From positions 558,001 through 622,000 of the forward strand of contig NZ_CP053382.1 of NCBI RefSeq assembly GCF_014931605.1: DNA of 64,000 nt. Direction: 5' to 3'. Below, one piece after another: positions 31,090 to 40,597 of this stretch. The DNA is from Halomonas sp. MCCC 1A13316. GTDB taxonomy: Bacteria; Pseudomonadota; Gammaproteobacteria; Pseudomonadales; Halomonadaceae. Made by a program: the position numbers and the translations under genes. The number at the start of each line of letters is the position of its first letter. Positions within the stretch are counted from its first letter, which is position 1. Under the pieces are notes generated by a model. That model worked only from the letters and a program-made list of their open reading frames with translations. It ran no database searches and was not told the origin of the DNA.

Positions 31090-31815
31090 TCAGTTGGTGG
31101 CGCGGTGTCGCAGCGGCGTGATTCCCTGGGTCGTCATCAGGTCCTCGGCGCGGTTGAGTTCGCGGGTGTCGTCGTAGGGGCCCACCATCACCCGATGCCA
31201 GGTCTGGCCATCGGCAGACTGAACCTGACTGACCTGGGCCACCAGGCTCAGGTTGCGCAGGCGCTGGCGCAACTGCTCGGCATCGTCCGACTGGCGAAAC
31301 GAGGCCGCCTGCAGCATGTAGCGCGTGCCTGCCGGCGCTTCCGCTTCATTGGTCGGTGTGGCATTCACTTCGTCGCGCAGGTTGGCAGCGATCACCTGGG
31401 CGATGGGATCGTCGGCCGGTGCCGGCTCGGCGGCGGCGTCGGTGTCGATGGGTGGAGGCACCTCGACCGTTGGTTCCGGCGGTGAGGCGGTCGAGGCGAC
31501 CTCCTTCGGTGCCACGACCTCCTCGGGAAGCAGGGTATAGAACTCGAAGGTGGGCATGGGCGGTTCGCGCGGCTCGATGGTGGGCGCGGGTTCGCTCACC
31601 TCGGAAGGCGTGCGCGGGATCAGCTTGGCCAGCGGCGAGTCGCTACCCGGCTGCCACGGAGCGGTGCCGTGCTGGTGCTGAGCCAGCAGGAAACCCGCAA
31701 TGAGGCCGCCCAGCCCCCACACCCAGCCGGGCAGGCGGAAGCCCTGGCGCTGGGTGGAGGCGCGCTTGCGGCTGGTAGTGGCGCCACGTTTCTTGGGTGT
31801 GCGTTGGGCGGCCAT
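31090..31815 (-). CDS. SPOR-domain membrane protein, FtsN-like
   Basis: The 241-residue protein has a basic cytoplasmic head (KKRGATTSRKRAS), one membrane span (about residues 29-45, GWVWGLGGLIAGFLLAQ), a long Pro/Glu-rich periplasmic linker, and a C-terminal SPOR domain (about 163-236, RYMLQAASFRQSDDAEQLRQ...WHRVMVGPYD). SPOR domains bind denuded septal peptidoglycan. Topology and place between argS and hslV match the FtsN-like gene of pseudomonads. It starts 3 bp after argS, so the two are probably co-transcribed. True FtsN function cannot be proven, because the essential FtsN helices are poorly conserved. Confidence 0.85.
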   Translation of the reverse strand: MAAQRTPKKRGATTSRKRASTQRQGFRLPGWVWGLGGLIAGFLLAQHQHGTAPWQPGSDSPLAKLIPRTPSEVSEPAPTIEPREPPMPTFEFYTLLPEEVVAPKEVASTASPPEPTVEVPPPIDTDAAAEPAPADDPIAQVIAANLRDEVNATPTNEAEAPAGTRYMLQAASFRQSDDAEQLRQRLRNLSLVAQVSQVQSADGQTWHRVMVGPYDDTRELNRAEDLMTTQGITPLRHRATN

Positions 31816-31818
31816 GGC

Positions 31819-33504
31819 TTACATTTCCTCCGGGGCGCCGACGCCCAGCAGGTCGAGGCCGTTGCGCAGCACCTGGCGTGTGGCCAGGCCCAGGGCCAGA
31901 CGGGCGTTGCGCAGCTCGTCGTCGTCGACCATGACTTTCACCGCGTTGTAGCAGGAGTGGAACTCCGCAGCGAGATCCAGCAGGTACTGGGCTACCTGCT
32001 GCGGCTCGCGGCAGTCAGCGGCATGCGCGACCACCTCGGGGAAGCGCGCCAGTCGGTTCATTACCGCCTTCTCCTGGTCCTCCTCGAGCTTCGCCAGGCT
32101 GACCATCGCCAAGTCGTGATCGAAGCCGAGCTCCTGGGCCTTCGCCTTGCGCAGCATGCTGCACACACGGGCGTGAGCGTACTGCACGTAGTAGACCGGG
32201 TTGTCGTTGGACTGCGCGCGGGCCAGGTCGATGTCGAAGGTGAGCTGCGAGTCGGCGCGGCGAGCGGCGAGGAAGAAACGCGTGGCGTCGCGACCGACCT
32301 CGTCGATCAGGTCGCGTACGGTGACGTAGCTGCCGGCGCGCTTGGAGAGTTTCACCTCGACCCCCGAGCGGGTCACCATCACCATCTGGTGCAGTACGTA
32401 GTCGGGCCAGCCCTGGGGAATGCCGATCTCCAGCGCCTGCAGGCCGGCACGTACCCGCATTACCGTGGAGTGGTGATCGGCGCCCTGCTCGTTGATCACC
32501 GTGGCGAAGCCACGCTGCCACTTGTTCAGATGATAGGCCACGTCGGGCAGGAAGTAGGTGTAGCTGCCGTCGGACTTGCGCATCACCCGGTCCTTGTCAT
32601 CGCCGAAGTCGGTGGTGCGCAGCCACAGAGCACCGTCCTGCTCGTAGGTGTGGCCCTTCTCGATCAGCCGCTCGACCGTCTCCTCGACCTTGCCCTCGCG
32701 GTAGAGCGAGGATTCCAGGAAATAGACGTCGAAGGAGACGCCGAAGGCCTTGAGGTCGAGATCCTGTTCGCGGCGCAGCCAGGCCACGGCGAAGTCGCGG
32801 ATGGCGTCGAGGTCATCGGGATCGCTCTTGGCGGTAACGTGGCGATCGTCGGCATGCACCGTCTCGCCGGCCAGATAGTCGTTGGCCACTTCGCTGATGT
32901 AGTCGCCGCGATAGCCGTCGGCGGGCCAGGCCTCGTCCTCGGGGGTGAGGCCCTTGACGCGGGCCTGAACGGACAGCGCCAAGTTGACGATCTGGGCACC
33001 GGCGTCGTTGTAGTAGAACTCGCGGGTCACGTCGTGACCGGTCGCCTCGAGCAACCGCGAGATGCAGTCGCCGATGGCCGCGCCGCGGCCATGGCCCACG
33101 TGCAACGGCCCGGTGGGGTTGGCGGAGACGAACTCCACCTGGACCTTCCGGCCACGCCCGGTCAGGCTGCGACCGAAGGCGTCGCCGGCGTCGAGTACCT
33201 GGCACACGACCTGTGCGGCGGCGTCGGCGGCGGCGAAGAAGTTGACGAACCCGGGGCCGGCGATCTCTACCTTGACCACGGCATCGCTCGCCGGCAGGGC
33301 GGCCACCAGTGCTTCGGCCAGCTCGCGCGGCTTCTTGCCGGCCGGCTTGGCCAGCATCAGCGCAAGGTTGGTGGCGTAATCGCCATGGGCCTTGTCCTTG
33401 GTCGGGTCGACCTTGATGGTCGGTGCGGTGTCGGCGGGCAGCGTGCCCTGCTGCTTGAGCGTGTCGAGGGCGTTCTCGAGCAGGGAGATGATCGTCTCTT
33501 TCAT
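31819..33504 (-). CDS. argS: Arginyl-tRNA synthetase
   Basis: This is a class I synthetase charging tRNA-Arg. The 561-residue product starts [13 protein letters not shown], the usual N-terminus; extending to 33585 adds 27 residues that do not fit the family. The HIGH motif appears as [21 protein letters not shown] is replaced by the usual ArgRS variant near EVKLSKRAG. The C-terminal DALR anticodon-binding domain contains [10 protein letters not shown]. It lies between priA and the SPOR gene. Confidence 0.97.
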   Translation of the reverse strand: MKETIISLLENALDTLKQQGTLPADTAPTIKVDPTKDKAHGDYATNLALMLAKPAGKKPRELAEALVAALPASDAVVKVEIAGPGFVNFFAAADAAAQVVCQVLDAGDAFGRSLTGRGRKVQVEFVSANPTGPLHVGHGRGAAIGDCISRLLEATGHDVTREFYYNDAGAQIVNLALSVQARVKGLTPEDEAWPADGYRGDYISEVANDYLAGETVHADDRHVTAKSDPDDLDAIRDFAVAWLRREQDLDLKAFGVSFDVYFLESSLYREGKVEETVERLIEKGHTYEQDGALWLRTTDFGDDKDRVMRKSDGSYTYFLPDVAYHLNKWQRGFATVINEQGADHHSTVMRVRAGLQALEIGIPQGWPDYVLHQMVMVTRSGVEVKLSKRAGSYVTVRDLIDEVGRDATRFFLAARRADSQLTFDIDLARAQSNDNPVYYVQYAHARVCSMLRKAKAQELGFDHDLAMVSLAKLEEDQEKAVMNRLARFPEVVAHAADCREPQQVAQYLLDLAAEFHSCYNAVKVMVDDDELRNARLALGLATRQVLRNGLDLLGVGAPEEM

Positions 33505-33642
33505 GAAGCGGTTATGTCCTGTAGCGGCGGGCGCACGAGGTGATGACGAAGCCTGAGGCACTCGCGAACGAAAAGGCGCGGCCACGAAAATTGGGCTGGT
33601 CGGCCATTATCGGCAATTGTGCCCCCGCTTTAAAGGCCGCGT

Positions 33643-35881
33643 TCAGCTCAGTGTCTGCGGGTCGACGTCCAGCGACCAGCGCACCCGGCGCGCCTCGGGC
33701 GATGCCTCGAGCCAGGCGGTCAGTTGAGCGCAGGCCGCGTGCAACTGGCTGCGCCGGCCGGCGCTCAGCATCAACTGGACATGGTAGCGGTTCTGGCGCC
33801 GCTCCATGGGTGCAGGCACCGGGCCCAGGCAGCTCACGTCGGGGGCGTGCTCGCCGGTCCACGGTCGCAGCATGGCCGCCGCCTCGCGGCCAAGCGTCAT
33901 GGCGGCCTCCTCGCGAGGGCTCTCCAGGCGCAGCAGTGCCAGAAAGCGGAAGGGCGGCAGGGCGGCGGCGCGGCGTTCGGCGAGCAGCTGCTCGGCCAGC
34001 GCATCGTAGCCGCGCTCGGCGAGCAGCCGCAGGTGCGGGTCGTCGGTGTGCAGGGTCTGAACCAGCACGCGACCGGGGTGCGCGGCGCGGCCGGCGCGGC
34101 CGGCTACCTGGATCAGCAGCTGGGCGCTATGCTCCAGGGCGCGGAAGTCGCTGGCATAGAGCCCGGCGTCGGCATTGACCACCACTACAAAGGGTGACAT
34201 GGGGCAAGTGATGCCCCTTGGCCAGCATCTGGGTGCCCACCAGCAGGCAGGGCTCGCCGCGCCTGACCTCAGCGAGCGTCTGCTCGAAGGCGTCGCGGCG
34301 GCGAGTGCTGTCGCGGTCAATGCGGTGAACCGGCACCTTGGGGAATAGTGCCGCCAGGGTCTCTTCGGTGCGTTCGGTGCCGCTGCCCAACGGGCGCAGG
34401 TCGGCACTGCCGCAGCCGGGGCAGGCGTCCGGCACCGGGCGGTGCTTGTCGCAATGGTGGCAAGCCAGCATCGGCGGCTGGCGGTGCAGGGTCATGTGCG
34501 CGTCGCAGTGGTCGCAATCGGCCATCCAGCCGCAGGTGTGGCAGGCCAGGGTAGGCGCGAAGCCGCGGCGGTTGATGAACACCAGAACCTGATGGCCGGC
34601 TTCGAGCGACTCGCGAATCGCTTCGATCGCCGGCGGAATCAGGCCGCCCTGGCGTGGGCGGCCGCGCAAGTCGATCAGCTCCAGCCGAGCCGGGGCGTGT
34701 CGGCTGGCGCGCCGGGTCAGGTGCAGGTGGCGATAATTGCCGCGCTCGGCATGGTAGAGGCTTTCCAGCGACGGCGTGGCGCTGCCCAGCAGCAGCGGGA
34801 TGGCATGATGCTTGGCACGCGCCACGGCCAGGTCGCGGGCATGGTAGCGCAGCCCCTCCTGCTGCTTGAACGAGCCGTCGTGCTCCTCGTCGACGATGAT
34901 CGCACCAGGCCGTGCCAGCGGCGTGAAGATCGCCGAGCGGGTACCGATGACGATCGGCGCACGACCGCTGGACACTGCTTCCCAGGCATCCAGGCGCTCG
35001 TTGTCGGTTAGCCCCGAGTGCAGTGCCACCACCGGCACCCGGAAGCGTTTGCGAAAGCGTGCCAGGGTCTGTGGCGTCAGGCCGATCTCCGGTACCAGCA
35101 GCAGGGCCTGGCGGCCACGGGCGACAACCGCCTCGATCAGTTGCAGGTAGACCTCGGTCTTGCCGCTGCCGGTCACGCCGTGCAGCAGGCAAGGGTGAAA
35201 ACCGTCGAGGCGCTCGTGCAGAGCCGCCAGCGCCGTGACCTGTTCGCGGTTGAGTGGCAGTGCCGGCTCGGCCAGCAGTTGCTCGGTGGCAGGTTCGGCG
35301 GCGCTCAGGGGAATCTCCTGCCGGGCAATGAATTCCTTTTCCACCAGCGCCAGCAGTTGCTCGCGCGAAAAGCCCTGGGCCACTACCGCCTGGGTGGGTA
35401 GTCCATGGGCATGCTGCCGCAGCATGCCCAGCAACTCGGCCTGGCGCGGCGCACGCCGCAGGCGCGGGTCGTCATCGCAGGGGGGCGCCAAGGCCTGCCA
35501 ATGTTCACGCATGCGTCCGGCCAGGGGGCGGCCCTGGCGCAGCAGCACGGGCAGGGCCTGATGCAGGGTATCGCCGAGCGAATGCTGGTAGTAGCGTGCA
35601 GTGAAACGGCACAGCCACAGCCAGTCCTCGGGCAGCGGCTCGGCGTCCAGCCAAGCCTCCACCGGCTTCAGCCGGTCCAAGGGGAAATCGCTTCGATCGC
35701 CGCACTCCATGACTATGCCGACCATCTGCCGACGACCGAACGGCACGCGCACGCGTAGGCCGGGCTGCCAGCCTCCGGGCGGCGCTTCACGGCTCGGGCG
35801 GTAGTCGAACAGGCGTCTCAGGGGGGTGGGAATCGCCACGCGCAATACGCGAGGCGGCAACGAAGAGATGGTGTCTGGCAA
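33643..35881 (-). pseudogene. priA: Primosomal helicase PriA, interrupted by a one-base frameshift
   Basis: PriA restarts collapsed replication forks. The first frame (from ATG 35881) holds the DNA-binding domain, Walker A HGVTGSGKTEVYL, the DEEHDGSFKQQEG box and the zinc-binding Cys pairs (CHTCGW, CDHCD, CHHCD, CPGCG). It then derails after KGHHLPHVTL and stops near 34127. The rest (VVVVNADAGLYASDFRA and VAGRAGRA, then the C-terminal domain) continues in another frame to 33643. Removing one T from the TTT at 34191-34189 rejoins them into a normal 745-residue PriA. It may be a real null allele, an assembly error, or, less likely, recoding. Confidence 0.9.
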
Positions 35882-36064
35882 TTTGCCTCCGGCGTCGACT
35901 CTGCTAGAATATCCGGCCGTCGTGGCACCTGGCTCGTGAATCAGGCCTGGCGGCTACCGGTTGGTTGAACGACTTAACGTTGGACGAGTAGCGACGACAG
36001 ACAACCCTGTATGCGGTGCCTGGCAATGGATCAGGTGGCGGCATACCGCTCCATGAGGCTCAAG

Positions 36065-36280
36065 ATGAAACAAGGTATTCACCCGGATTACAAGATGGTC
36101 ACCGCGACTTGCTCCTGCGGCGCGACCTTCGAGGTTGGCACCACTGCCGGCCATGACCTGTCACTGGATGTCTGTTCCCAGTGCCACCCCTTCTACACCG
36201 GCAAGCAGAAGCAGGCGACCACTGGTGGTCGCGTCGAACGCTTCAACAAGCGCTTCGGTGCCGCCGTCAAGCGTGGCTGA
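36065..36280 (+). CDS. rpmE: 50S ribosomal protein L31
   Basis: L31 bridges the large and small ribosomal subunits. The 71-residue frame starts [12 protein letters not shown], the standard N-terminus, with GAGG about seven bases upstream. An upstream ATG at 36011 is in frame but adds unrelated residues. It is the zinc-binding (C+) form: CSCG and CSQCHPF supply four Cys. It is divergent from priA and ends in a strong terminator, into whose downstream edge a group II intron has inserted. Confidence 0.97.
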   Translation: MKQGIHPDYKMVTATCSCGATFEVGTTAGHDLSLDVCSQCHPFYTGKQKQATTGGRVERFNKRFGAAVKRG

Positions 36281-36312
36281 TTCGCCCTCGCAGCGACACG
36301 GTATCGCCCCGG

Positions 36313-36340
36313 AAACCCGCCTTCACGGCGGGTTTTCTTT
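36313..36340 (+). terminator. rpmE intrinsic terminator
   Basis: A perfect 9-bp stem AAACCCGCC (36313-36321) with GGCGGGTTT (36327-36335), loop TTCAC, is followed by TTCTTTT. The group IIC intron starts immediately after it. Confidence 0.85.
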
Positions 36341-36341
36341 T

Positions 36342-38173
36342 GTGCGCCAGGCATGGCGCGCAGCGCCTGACTGGCGCTGTTCCCGAGAGTGGTGTCTCGG
36401 GATGACTTGGGGGTGAAAGTCCCCCTGCACGCCCGGCAAGGGGAAGTGCTAGCCGACGGCAAGGGTGTCTCCCGCGAGGGGGAATCTGAAGGAAGCCTGA
36501 GGCAAAACGCTGGCCTGACGAACAGGAAGCGGATACAAGGCGGCATGGCGGGGTGAGGTGTCAAGAGTCACTAAAGCCCAATACTTGCACGGAACGCCAT
36601 GGCGTAAATCCGACAGGCATAAGCGGGAAGGTCGCGCGTCTTACCCTGGGAGGTCTGGTGGTCTGCCACGGTGCTACCGGCGTCGAGAGGCGACGGGATG
36701 GGCTATCAGACGTCAGCAGAGGCCATAGTAAGTGCCGATTCACCACGGCACCAGGGGCCGAACATGAGGAACCGCGAGTAGGCGATGACGTCTCGAGGAT
36801 CGATCATGAAGACCGAAGCTGGCGCTGATACCGCCACCCACCCAGAGGGGCAGGGGCGGAACCCCGAGCCCCGGCCGGTGGGCGTCGAGACGGTTCCGGC
36901 GTCGTCATCGTGGACGAAAGCGGAGCCCGACCCGCTCATGGAGGCCGCGCTAGAGAAGGCCAACATGGCGCGGGCTTACCGTAAGGTGGTCGCCAACAAA
37001 GGCGCACCGGGTGCCGACGGCATGACGGTGCACCAACTGGCAGATCACTTGAAACAGCACTGGCCAACGCTGCGTGAGCGGCTGCTGACCGGTGAGTACC
37101 ACCCCAGCCCGATCCGAGCCGTCGAGATCCCCAAGCCCAAGGGCGGGACGCGACAGCTCGGCATCCCCACGGTCACCGACCGGCTGATCCAGCAGGCGCT
37201 GCTGCAGGTGCTGACGCCGCTCTTCGATCCGGGTTTTTCCGAATCGAGCTACGGTTACCGCCCGAAGCGCAGCGCCCAGCAGGCCGTCTCGGCCATGAAG
37301 ACCCATGTCACTGCCGGCCACCGCTGGGTGGTCGTCCTCGACCTGGAAGCCTTCTTCGACCGAGTGAACCACGATCTGCTGATGGCGCGGGTCGCGCGCC
37401 GCGTTCGCGACAAGCGGGTGCTGCGCCTGATCCGCCGCTACCTGGAAGCCGGGATGTTCCAGCACGGCCTGACCACGCCGCGCCGGCAGGGTACGCCCCA
37501 AGGCGGACCGCTGAGTCCGCTGCTGGCCAATATCCTGCTGGATGACGTGGACAAGGAACTGGAGTGCCGCGGCCACCGCTTCTGCCGCTACGCCGACGAC
37601 GTGCAGGTATACGTCAGGAGTCGGCGGGCAGGCGAGCGCGTCATGGCCAGCCTGAGTGACTATCTCGATAACTCACTCCGGCTCACGGTCAATCGCGACA
37701 AGAGCACGGTGGACCGGCCGTGGCACCGTGGCTATCTGGGCTACGCGTTGACCCGGCACAAGCGGCCGAAGCTGACGTTGGCCAAGGCCAGCCTGCAGCG
37801 TCTGATGCAGCGTGTCCGGGATATCCTCAAGCGCGGCAAGGGGCGCAACATCCGACGAGTGATCGAAGAACGGATCCCGGTCCTGCGGGGCTGGGCCAGC
37901 TACTTCAGCTTCGTCGATGTGAAGCGCCCGCTGGAAGCGTTGGACCAATGGATACGGCGCCGATTGCGCTGCGTGATCTGGCGGCAATGGAAGCGATCCG
38001 GCACCCGGCGCCGGAAACTCCTTGCGCTGGGCCTGGACGACACGCGAGCCTGGAAGTCAGCGGGTAACGGTCGAGGCCCCTGGTGGAATGCAGGCGCCTC
38101 GCACATGAATCAGGCCCTGCCAACGCCCGGTGGTGTGGGAGGGCGCCGGGGGCAACCCCGGCCCCTACCCGAT
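36342..38173 (+). mobile_element. Group II intron, class C, inserted behind the rpmE terminator
   Basis: The 5' end GTGCGCC... follows directly on the T-tract of the rpmE terminator, the known target preference of class C introns. About 464 bases of structured non-coding RNA precede a reverse transcriptase lacking an endonuclease domain. The 3' end shows a domain VI-like stem (GCGCCGGGG, loop GCAA-type, CCCCGG...) and the CCCTACCCGAT terminus at about 38173. The 3' strand of domain V (CCCGGTGGTGTGGG) is visible but I cannot find its 5' strand. Total length is about 1.83 kb. Exact ends are inferred from motif similarity, uncertain by a few bases. Confidence 0.82.
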
Positions 38174-38263
38174 TGTTCCTGGTTCGTTTCTTCAGTCAGG
38201 GTACGAGGCAAGGATAAGGAAAGGGTTATGGCTGCGATGAATGATATAAGTTGCAGCAAATAG
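36806..38263 (+). CDS. ltrA: Group IIC intron reverse transcriptase/maturase, C-terminus disrupted
   Basis: This enzyme aids splicing and retromobility of its intron. The 485-residue frame from ATG 36806 (GAGG seven bases upstream) shows RT motifs in order: AYRKVVANKGAPGADGM, RAVEIPKPKGGTRQLGIPT, VVVLDLEAFFDRVNHDLL, GTPQGGPLSPLLANILLDD and the catalytic FCRYADDVQVYV. The thumb/maturase domain (VLRGWASYFSF) and GRGPWWNAGASHMNQALP follow. No HNH endonuclease is present. After ALPT the frame runs into sequence that looks like intron domain V/VI and about 30 codons into the 3' exon, so the normal last 25 or so residues seem lost. Activity is doubtful. Confidence 0.85.
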   Translation: MKTEAGADTATHPEGQGRNPEPRPVGVETVPASSSWTKAEPDPLMEAALEKANMARAYRKVVANKGAPGADGMTVHQLADHLKQHWPTLRERLLTGEYHPSPIRAVEIPKPKGGTRQLGIPTVTDRLIQQALLQVLTPLFDPGFSESSYGYRPKRSAQQAVSAMKTHVTAGHRWVVVLDLEAFFDRVNHDLLMARVARRVRDKRVLRLIRRYLEAGMFQHGLTTPRRQGTPQGGPLSPLLANILLDDVDKELECRGHRFCRYADDVQVYVRSRRAGERVMASLSDYLDNSLRLTVNRDKSTVDRPWHRGYLGYALTRHKRPKLTLAKASLQRLMQRVRDILKRGKGRNIRRVIEERIPVLRGWASYFSFVDVKRPLEALDQWIRRRLRCVIWRQWKRSGTRRRKLLALGLDDTRAWKSAGNGRGPWWNAGASHMNQALPTPGGVGGRRGQPRPLPDCSWFVSSVRVRGKDKERVMAAMNDISCSK

Positions 38264-38309
38264 CATCGAATGGTCATGAAAGCACTTAGAAAATGCACGA
38301 ACGGGCGTT

Positions 38310-38339
38310 TTGTTGAGCTGTGGAATCTTTTTCTATATT
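38310..38339 (+). promoter_or_regulatory. Candidate maeB promoter
   Basis: TTGTTG (38310-38315), an 18-bp spacer and TATATT (38334-38339) lie in an AT-rich stretch downstream of the intron. Predicted start is near 38346, which supports the maeB ATG at 38380 over the in-frame GTG at 38344. Confidence 0.5.
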
Positions 38340-38379
38340 GTAGGTGGCCCCTCCCAAAGATGAATACCGGATTCTCAGC

Positions 38380-39651
38380 ATGACAGACGCCAAGAAGCAG
38401 GCAGCGCTGGATTATCACGCCAAGCCGATTCCCGGAAAGCTCTCCGTGGAGCTGACCAAGCCCACCGCTACCGCCCGTGATCTCTCCCTTGCCTATAGTC
38501 CTGGTGTCGCCGAGCCTGTTCGCGAGATCGCCCGTGACCCCGAGAATGCCTATCGCTATACCGGTAAGGGCAATCTGGTGGCAGTGATCTCCGACGGCAG
38601 TGCCATCCTGGGTTTGGGCAACCTGGGGCCGCTGGCCAGCAAGCCGGTCATGGAGGGCAAGGGGGTGCTGTTCAAGTGCTTCGCGGGGATCAACTCGGTG
38701 GACGTCGAAGTCAACGCCGAGAGCCCGCAGGCCTTCATCGATACCGTAGCGCGCATTGCCGATACCTGGGGAGGTATCAATCTCGAGGACATCAAGGCAC
38801 CCGAGTGCTTCGAGATCGAGCAGGCGCTCATCGAGCAGTGCAGCATTCCCGTATTTCACGACGATCAGCACGGCACCGCCATCGTCACCGCGGCCGGCAT
38901 GCTCAATGCGCTGGAGATCGCCGGCAAACGTCTGGAAGAGGCCAGGATCGTCTGCCTTGGCGCCGGGGCTGCTGCCATCGCCTGCATGAAATTGCTGGTG
39001 GCTTGCGGCGCTCGCTCGGAGAACCTGGTGATGCTCGACCGGCGCGGCGTGATTCATGCCGGTCGCGAGGGACTCAACCCCCACAAGGCGGTATTCGCGG
39101 TGGATACCGATAAGCGCACGCTGGACGATGCCATCGATGGCGCTGACGTCTTCATCGGGTTGTCCGGTCCCAACCTGATGACCGCCGAGCACATGCGCAA
39201 GATGGCGCCGAATCCCATCGTCTTCGCCTGCACCAACCCCGATCCCGAGATCCAGCCCGACGTGGCGCGCGAGGCGCGGCCCGACGTGATAATGGCCACC
39301 GGTCGTTCCGACTATCCCAACCAGGTCAACAACGTGCTGGGTTTCCCTTTCATCTTCCGTGGTGCACTGGACGTGCGCGCCACGCGAATCAACGAAGAGA
39401 TGAAAGTCGCTGCCGTACACGCGCTGAAGGATCTGGCCCGCGAGCCGGTGCCCCAGGTTGTGCTCGATGCCTACGAACGCGATCACATGGAGTTCGGCCC
39501 CGAGTACATCATCCCCACGCCGGTCGACGTACGCCTGCTGGAGCGCATTCCGGCAGCGGTAGCCCAGGCCGCGGTGGACTCCGGCGTGGCGCGTCGTCCC
39601 TATCCGGCCCACTACCCGCTGAAAACGGTGGACGACGTCTACGGTAGCTGA
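38380..39651 (+). CDS. maeB: Malic enzyme (oxaloacetate-decarboxylating), short form
   Basis: The enzyme decarboxylates malate to pyruvate, making NAD(P)H. The 423-residue product starts [20 protein letters not shown]. It has [15 protein letters not shown], the metal-binding region [20 protein letters not shown] and the nucleotide-binding [14 protein letters not shown]. It lacks the phosphotransacetylase-like domain of full-length E. coli MaeB, matching the short pseudomonad form that lies in the same place between rpmE and mrcA. Cofactor preference is not decided here. Confidence 0.93.
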   Translation: MTDAKKQAALDYHAKPIPGKLSVELTKPTATARDLSLAYSPGVAEPVREIARDPENAYRYTGKGNLVAVISDGSAILGLGNLGPLASKPVMEGKGVLFKCFAGINSVDVEVNAESPQAFIDTVARIADTWGGINLEDIKAPECFEIEQALIEQCSIPVFHDDQHGTAIVTAAGMLNALEIAGKRLEEARIVCLGAGAAAIACMKLLVACGARSENLVMLDRRGVIHAGREGLNPHKAVFAVDTDKRTLDDAIDGADVFIGLSGPNLMTAEHMRKMAPNPIVFACTNPDPEIQPDVAREARPDVIMATGRSDYPNQVNNVLGFPFIFRGALDVRATRINEEMKVAAVHALKDLAREPVPQVVLDAYERDHMEFGPEYIIPTPVDVRLLERIPAAVAQAAVDSGVARRPYPAHYPLKTVDDVYGS

Positions 39652-39668
39652 TCGTCCGACTCGGCATT

Positions 39669-39716
39669 GCCACGAACGACTGCGCCGGCCTTAGGGCCGG
39701 CGCAGTCGTTCGTGGC
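39669..39716. terminator. Long perfect hairpin between convergent maeB and the DUF481 gene
   Basis: A 22-bp perfect stem (39669-39690 with 39695-39716) has a TTAG loop. No T-tract follows on either strand. It sits between convergent genes and is likely a bidirectional terminator. Confidence 0.7.
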
Positions 39717-39737
39717 TTCGTTGCGTTTCGTCGCAGG

Positions 39738-40487
39738 CTACCAGGTATAAAGAAGAGTCGCGTTGGTGGTCTGGTCGGTATTCGCGTCCGCCGTCGCCGG
39801 TGGGTCGGAGTCGTGCTTGATCTCGTGCGAGAGTCGCAGCGACAGGCGAGAGTTGAGCCGGGCGGTGAGTGATGATACCGACCTCGTCGTAGTGTTCTCG
39901 TCGGTCGCTTCCACCGACATTTCCTGGCGCACATGGGAATACTCGGAAAACGTCCACTGGTAGTCGAGTGCGCTGTAGATGACCCCCAGATTATTGTTCT
40001 CGGCGCCGTCGATCCGATCATGGCGATATCCCGGGCCGGCCTCGAGCGATAGCCGATGGGGATCGCGGTCGATCACTTGTCGTCCGTAGCCGCCGATGGT
40101 GGTGAATTGCTGGTCGTAGCCGCTGAAGCGATCCTTCTCCCAGCGGGCGAAGCCGAAGAGGTAGTGGGGGCCGTCGAAGTCATAGCGCTCGCGTCCGGAA
40201 ATCAGGTACTGCTCGGCGCTGGTGTCCTCGTTGCGGGAAACATTGCGCACCTCGCCGCGCAGGGTATGCGTCCAGGAGCGGCTGGTCAGCCAGGTCAGTC
40301 GGCTCTTGCCGATCAATGTCTGGCTGTCGGTGTTGCCTCTGAGTTGGGTGTAACCGAACTCGGCTTCGCCGCTGAAGGTGGGGCTGTCTTCCTCGGGTTG
40401 CGGGGGGGCATAGAAGATGCTGGCGGCAAGGGCGGTGCCCGGCAATAGCGCCAGGCCAATGACGCTCCATGGCATCAATCGTGACAT
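39738..40487 (-). CDS. DUF481 family outer membrane protein, YdiY-like
   Basis: The 249-residue protein has a signal peptide (cleavage near ALA-AS, residue 22). The mature part is a predicted beta-barrel: alternating hydrophobic strands (SGEAEFGYTQLRGNTDSQTL, HTLRGEVRNVS, RLSLEAGPGYRHDR) ending in an aromatic residue (NATLLYTW), as for barrels folded by BAM. YdiY-type members have been described as salt-induced outer membrane proteins, which would suit a halophile, but substrate and function are unknown. It is downstream of, and in the same direction as, mrcA (110-bp gap). Confidence 0.82.
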   Translation of the reverse strand: MSRLMPWSVIGLALLPGTALAASIFYAPPQPEEDSPTFSGEAEFGYTQLRGNTDSQTLIGKSRLTWLTSRSWTHTLRGEVRNVSRNEDTSAEQYLISGRERYDFDGPHYLFGFARWEKDRFSGYDQQFTTIGGYGRQVIDRDPHRLSLEAGPGYRHDRIDGAENNNLGVIYSALDYQWTFSEYSHVRQEMSVEATDENTTTRSVSSLTARLNSRLSLRLSHEIKHDSDPPATADANTDQTTNATLLYTW

Positions 40488-40597
40488 AGCAACGAACCTG
40501 TCCTGTTGTCCCGATAGCGGGCCGCCTCGTGAAGCGGCTGTATGGCGTTGGCAAGACGGGGAGCCGCGTCCTTGCTGCCCCCCAGGTTACATTCGTA

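Noticed and set aside
36553..36828. Short forward and reverse frames in the intron 5' region
   Set aside because: This is structured intron RNA preceding the reverse transcriptase; the frames show no protein features.
38344..38379. GTG start for maeB 12 codons upstream
   Set aside because: It falls at the predicted transcription start, and the family N-terminus matches the ATG at 38380.
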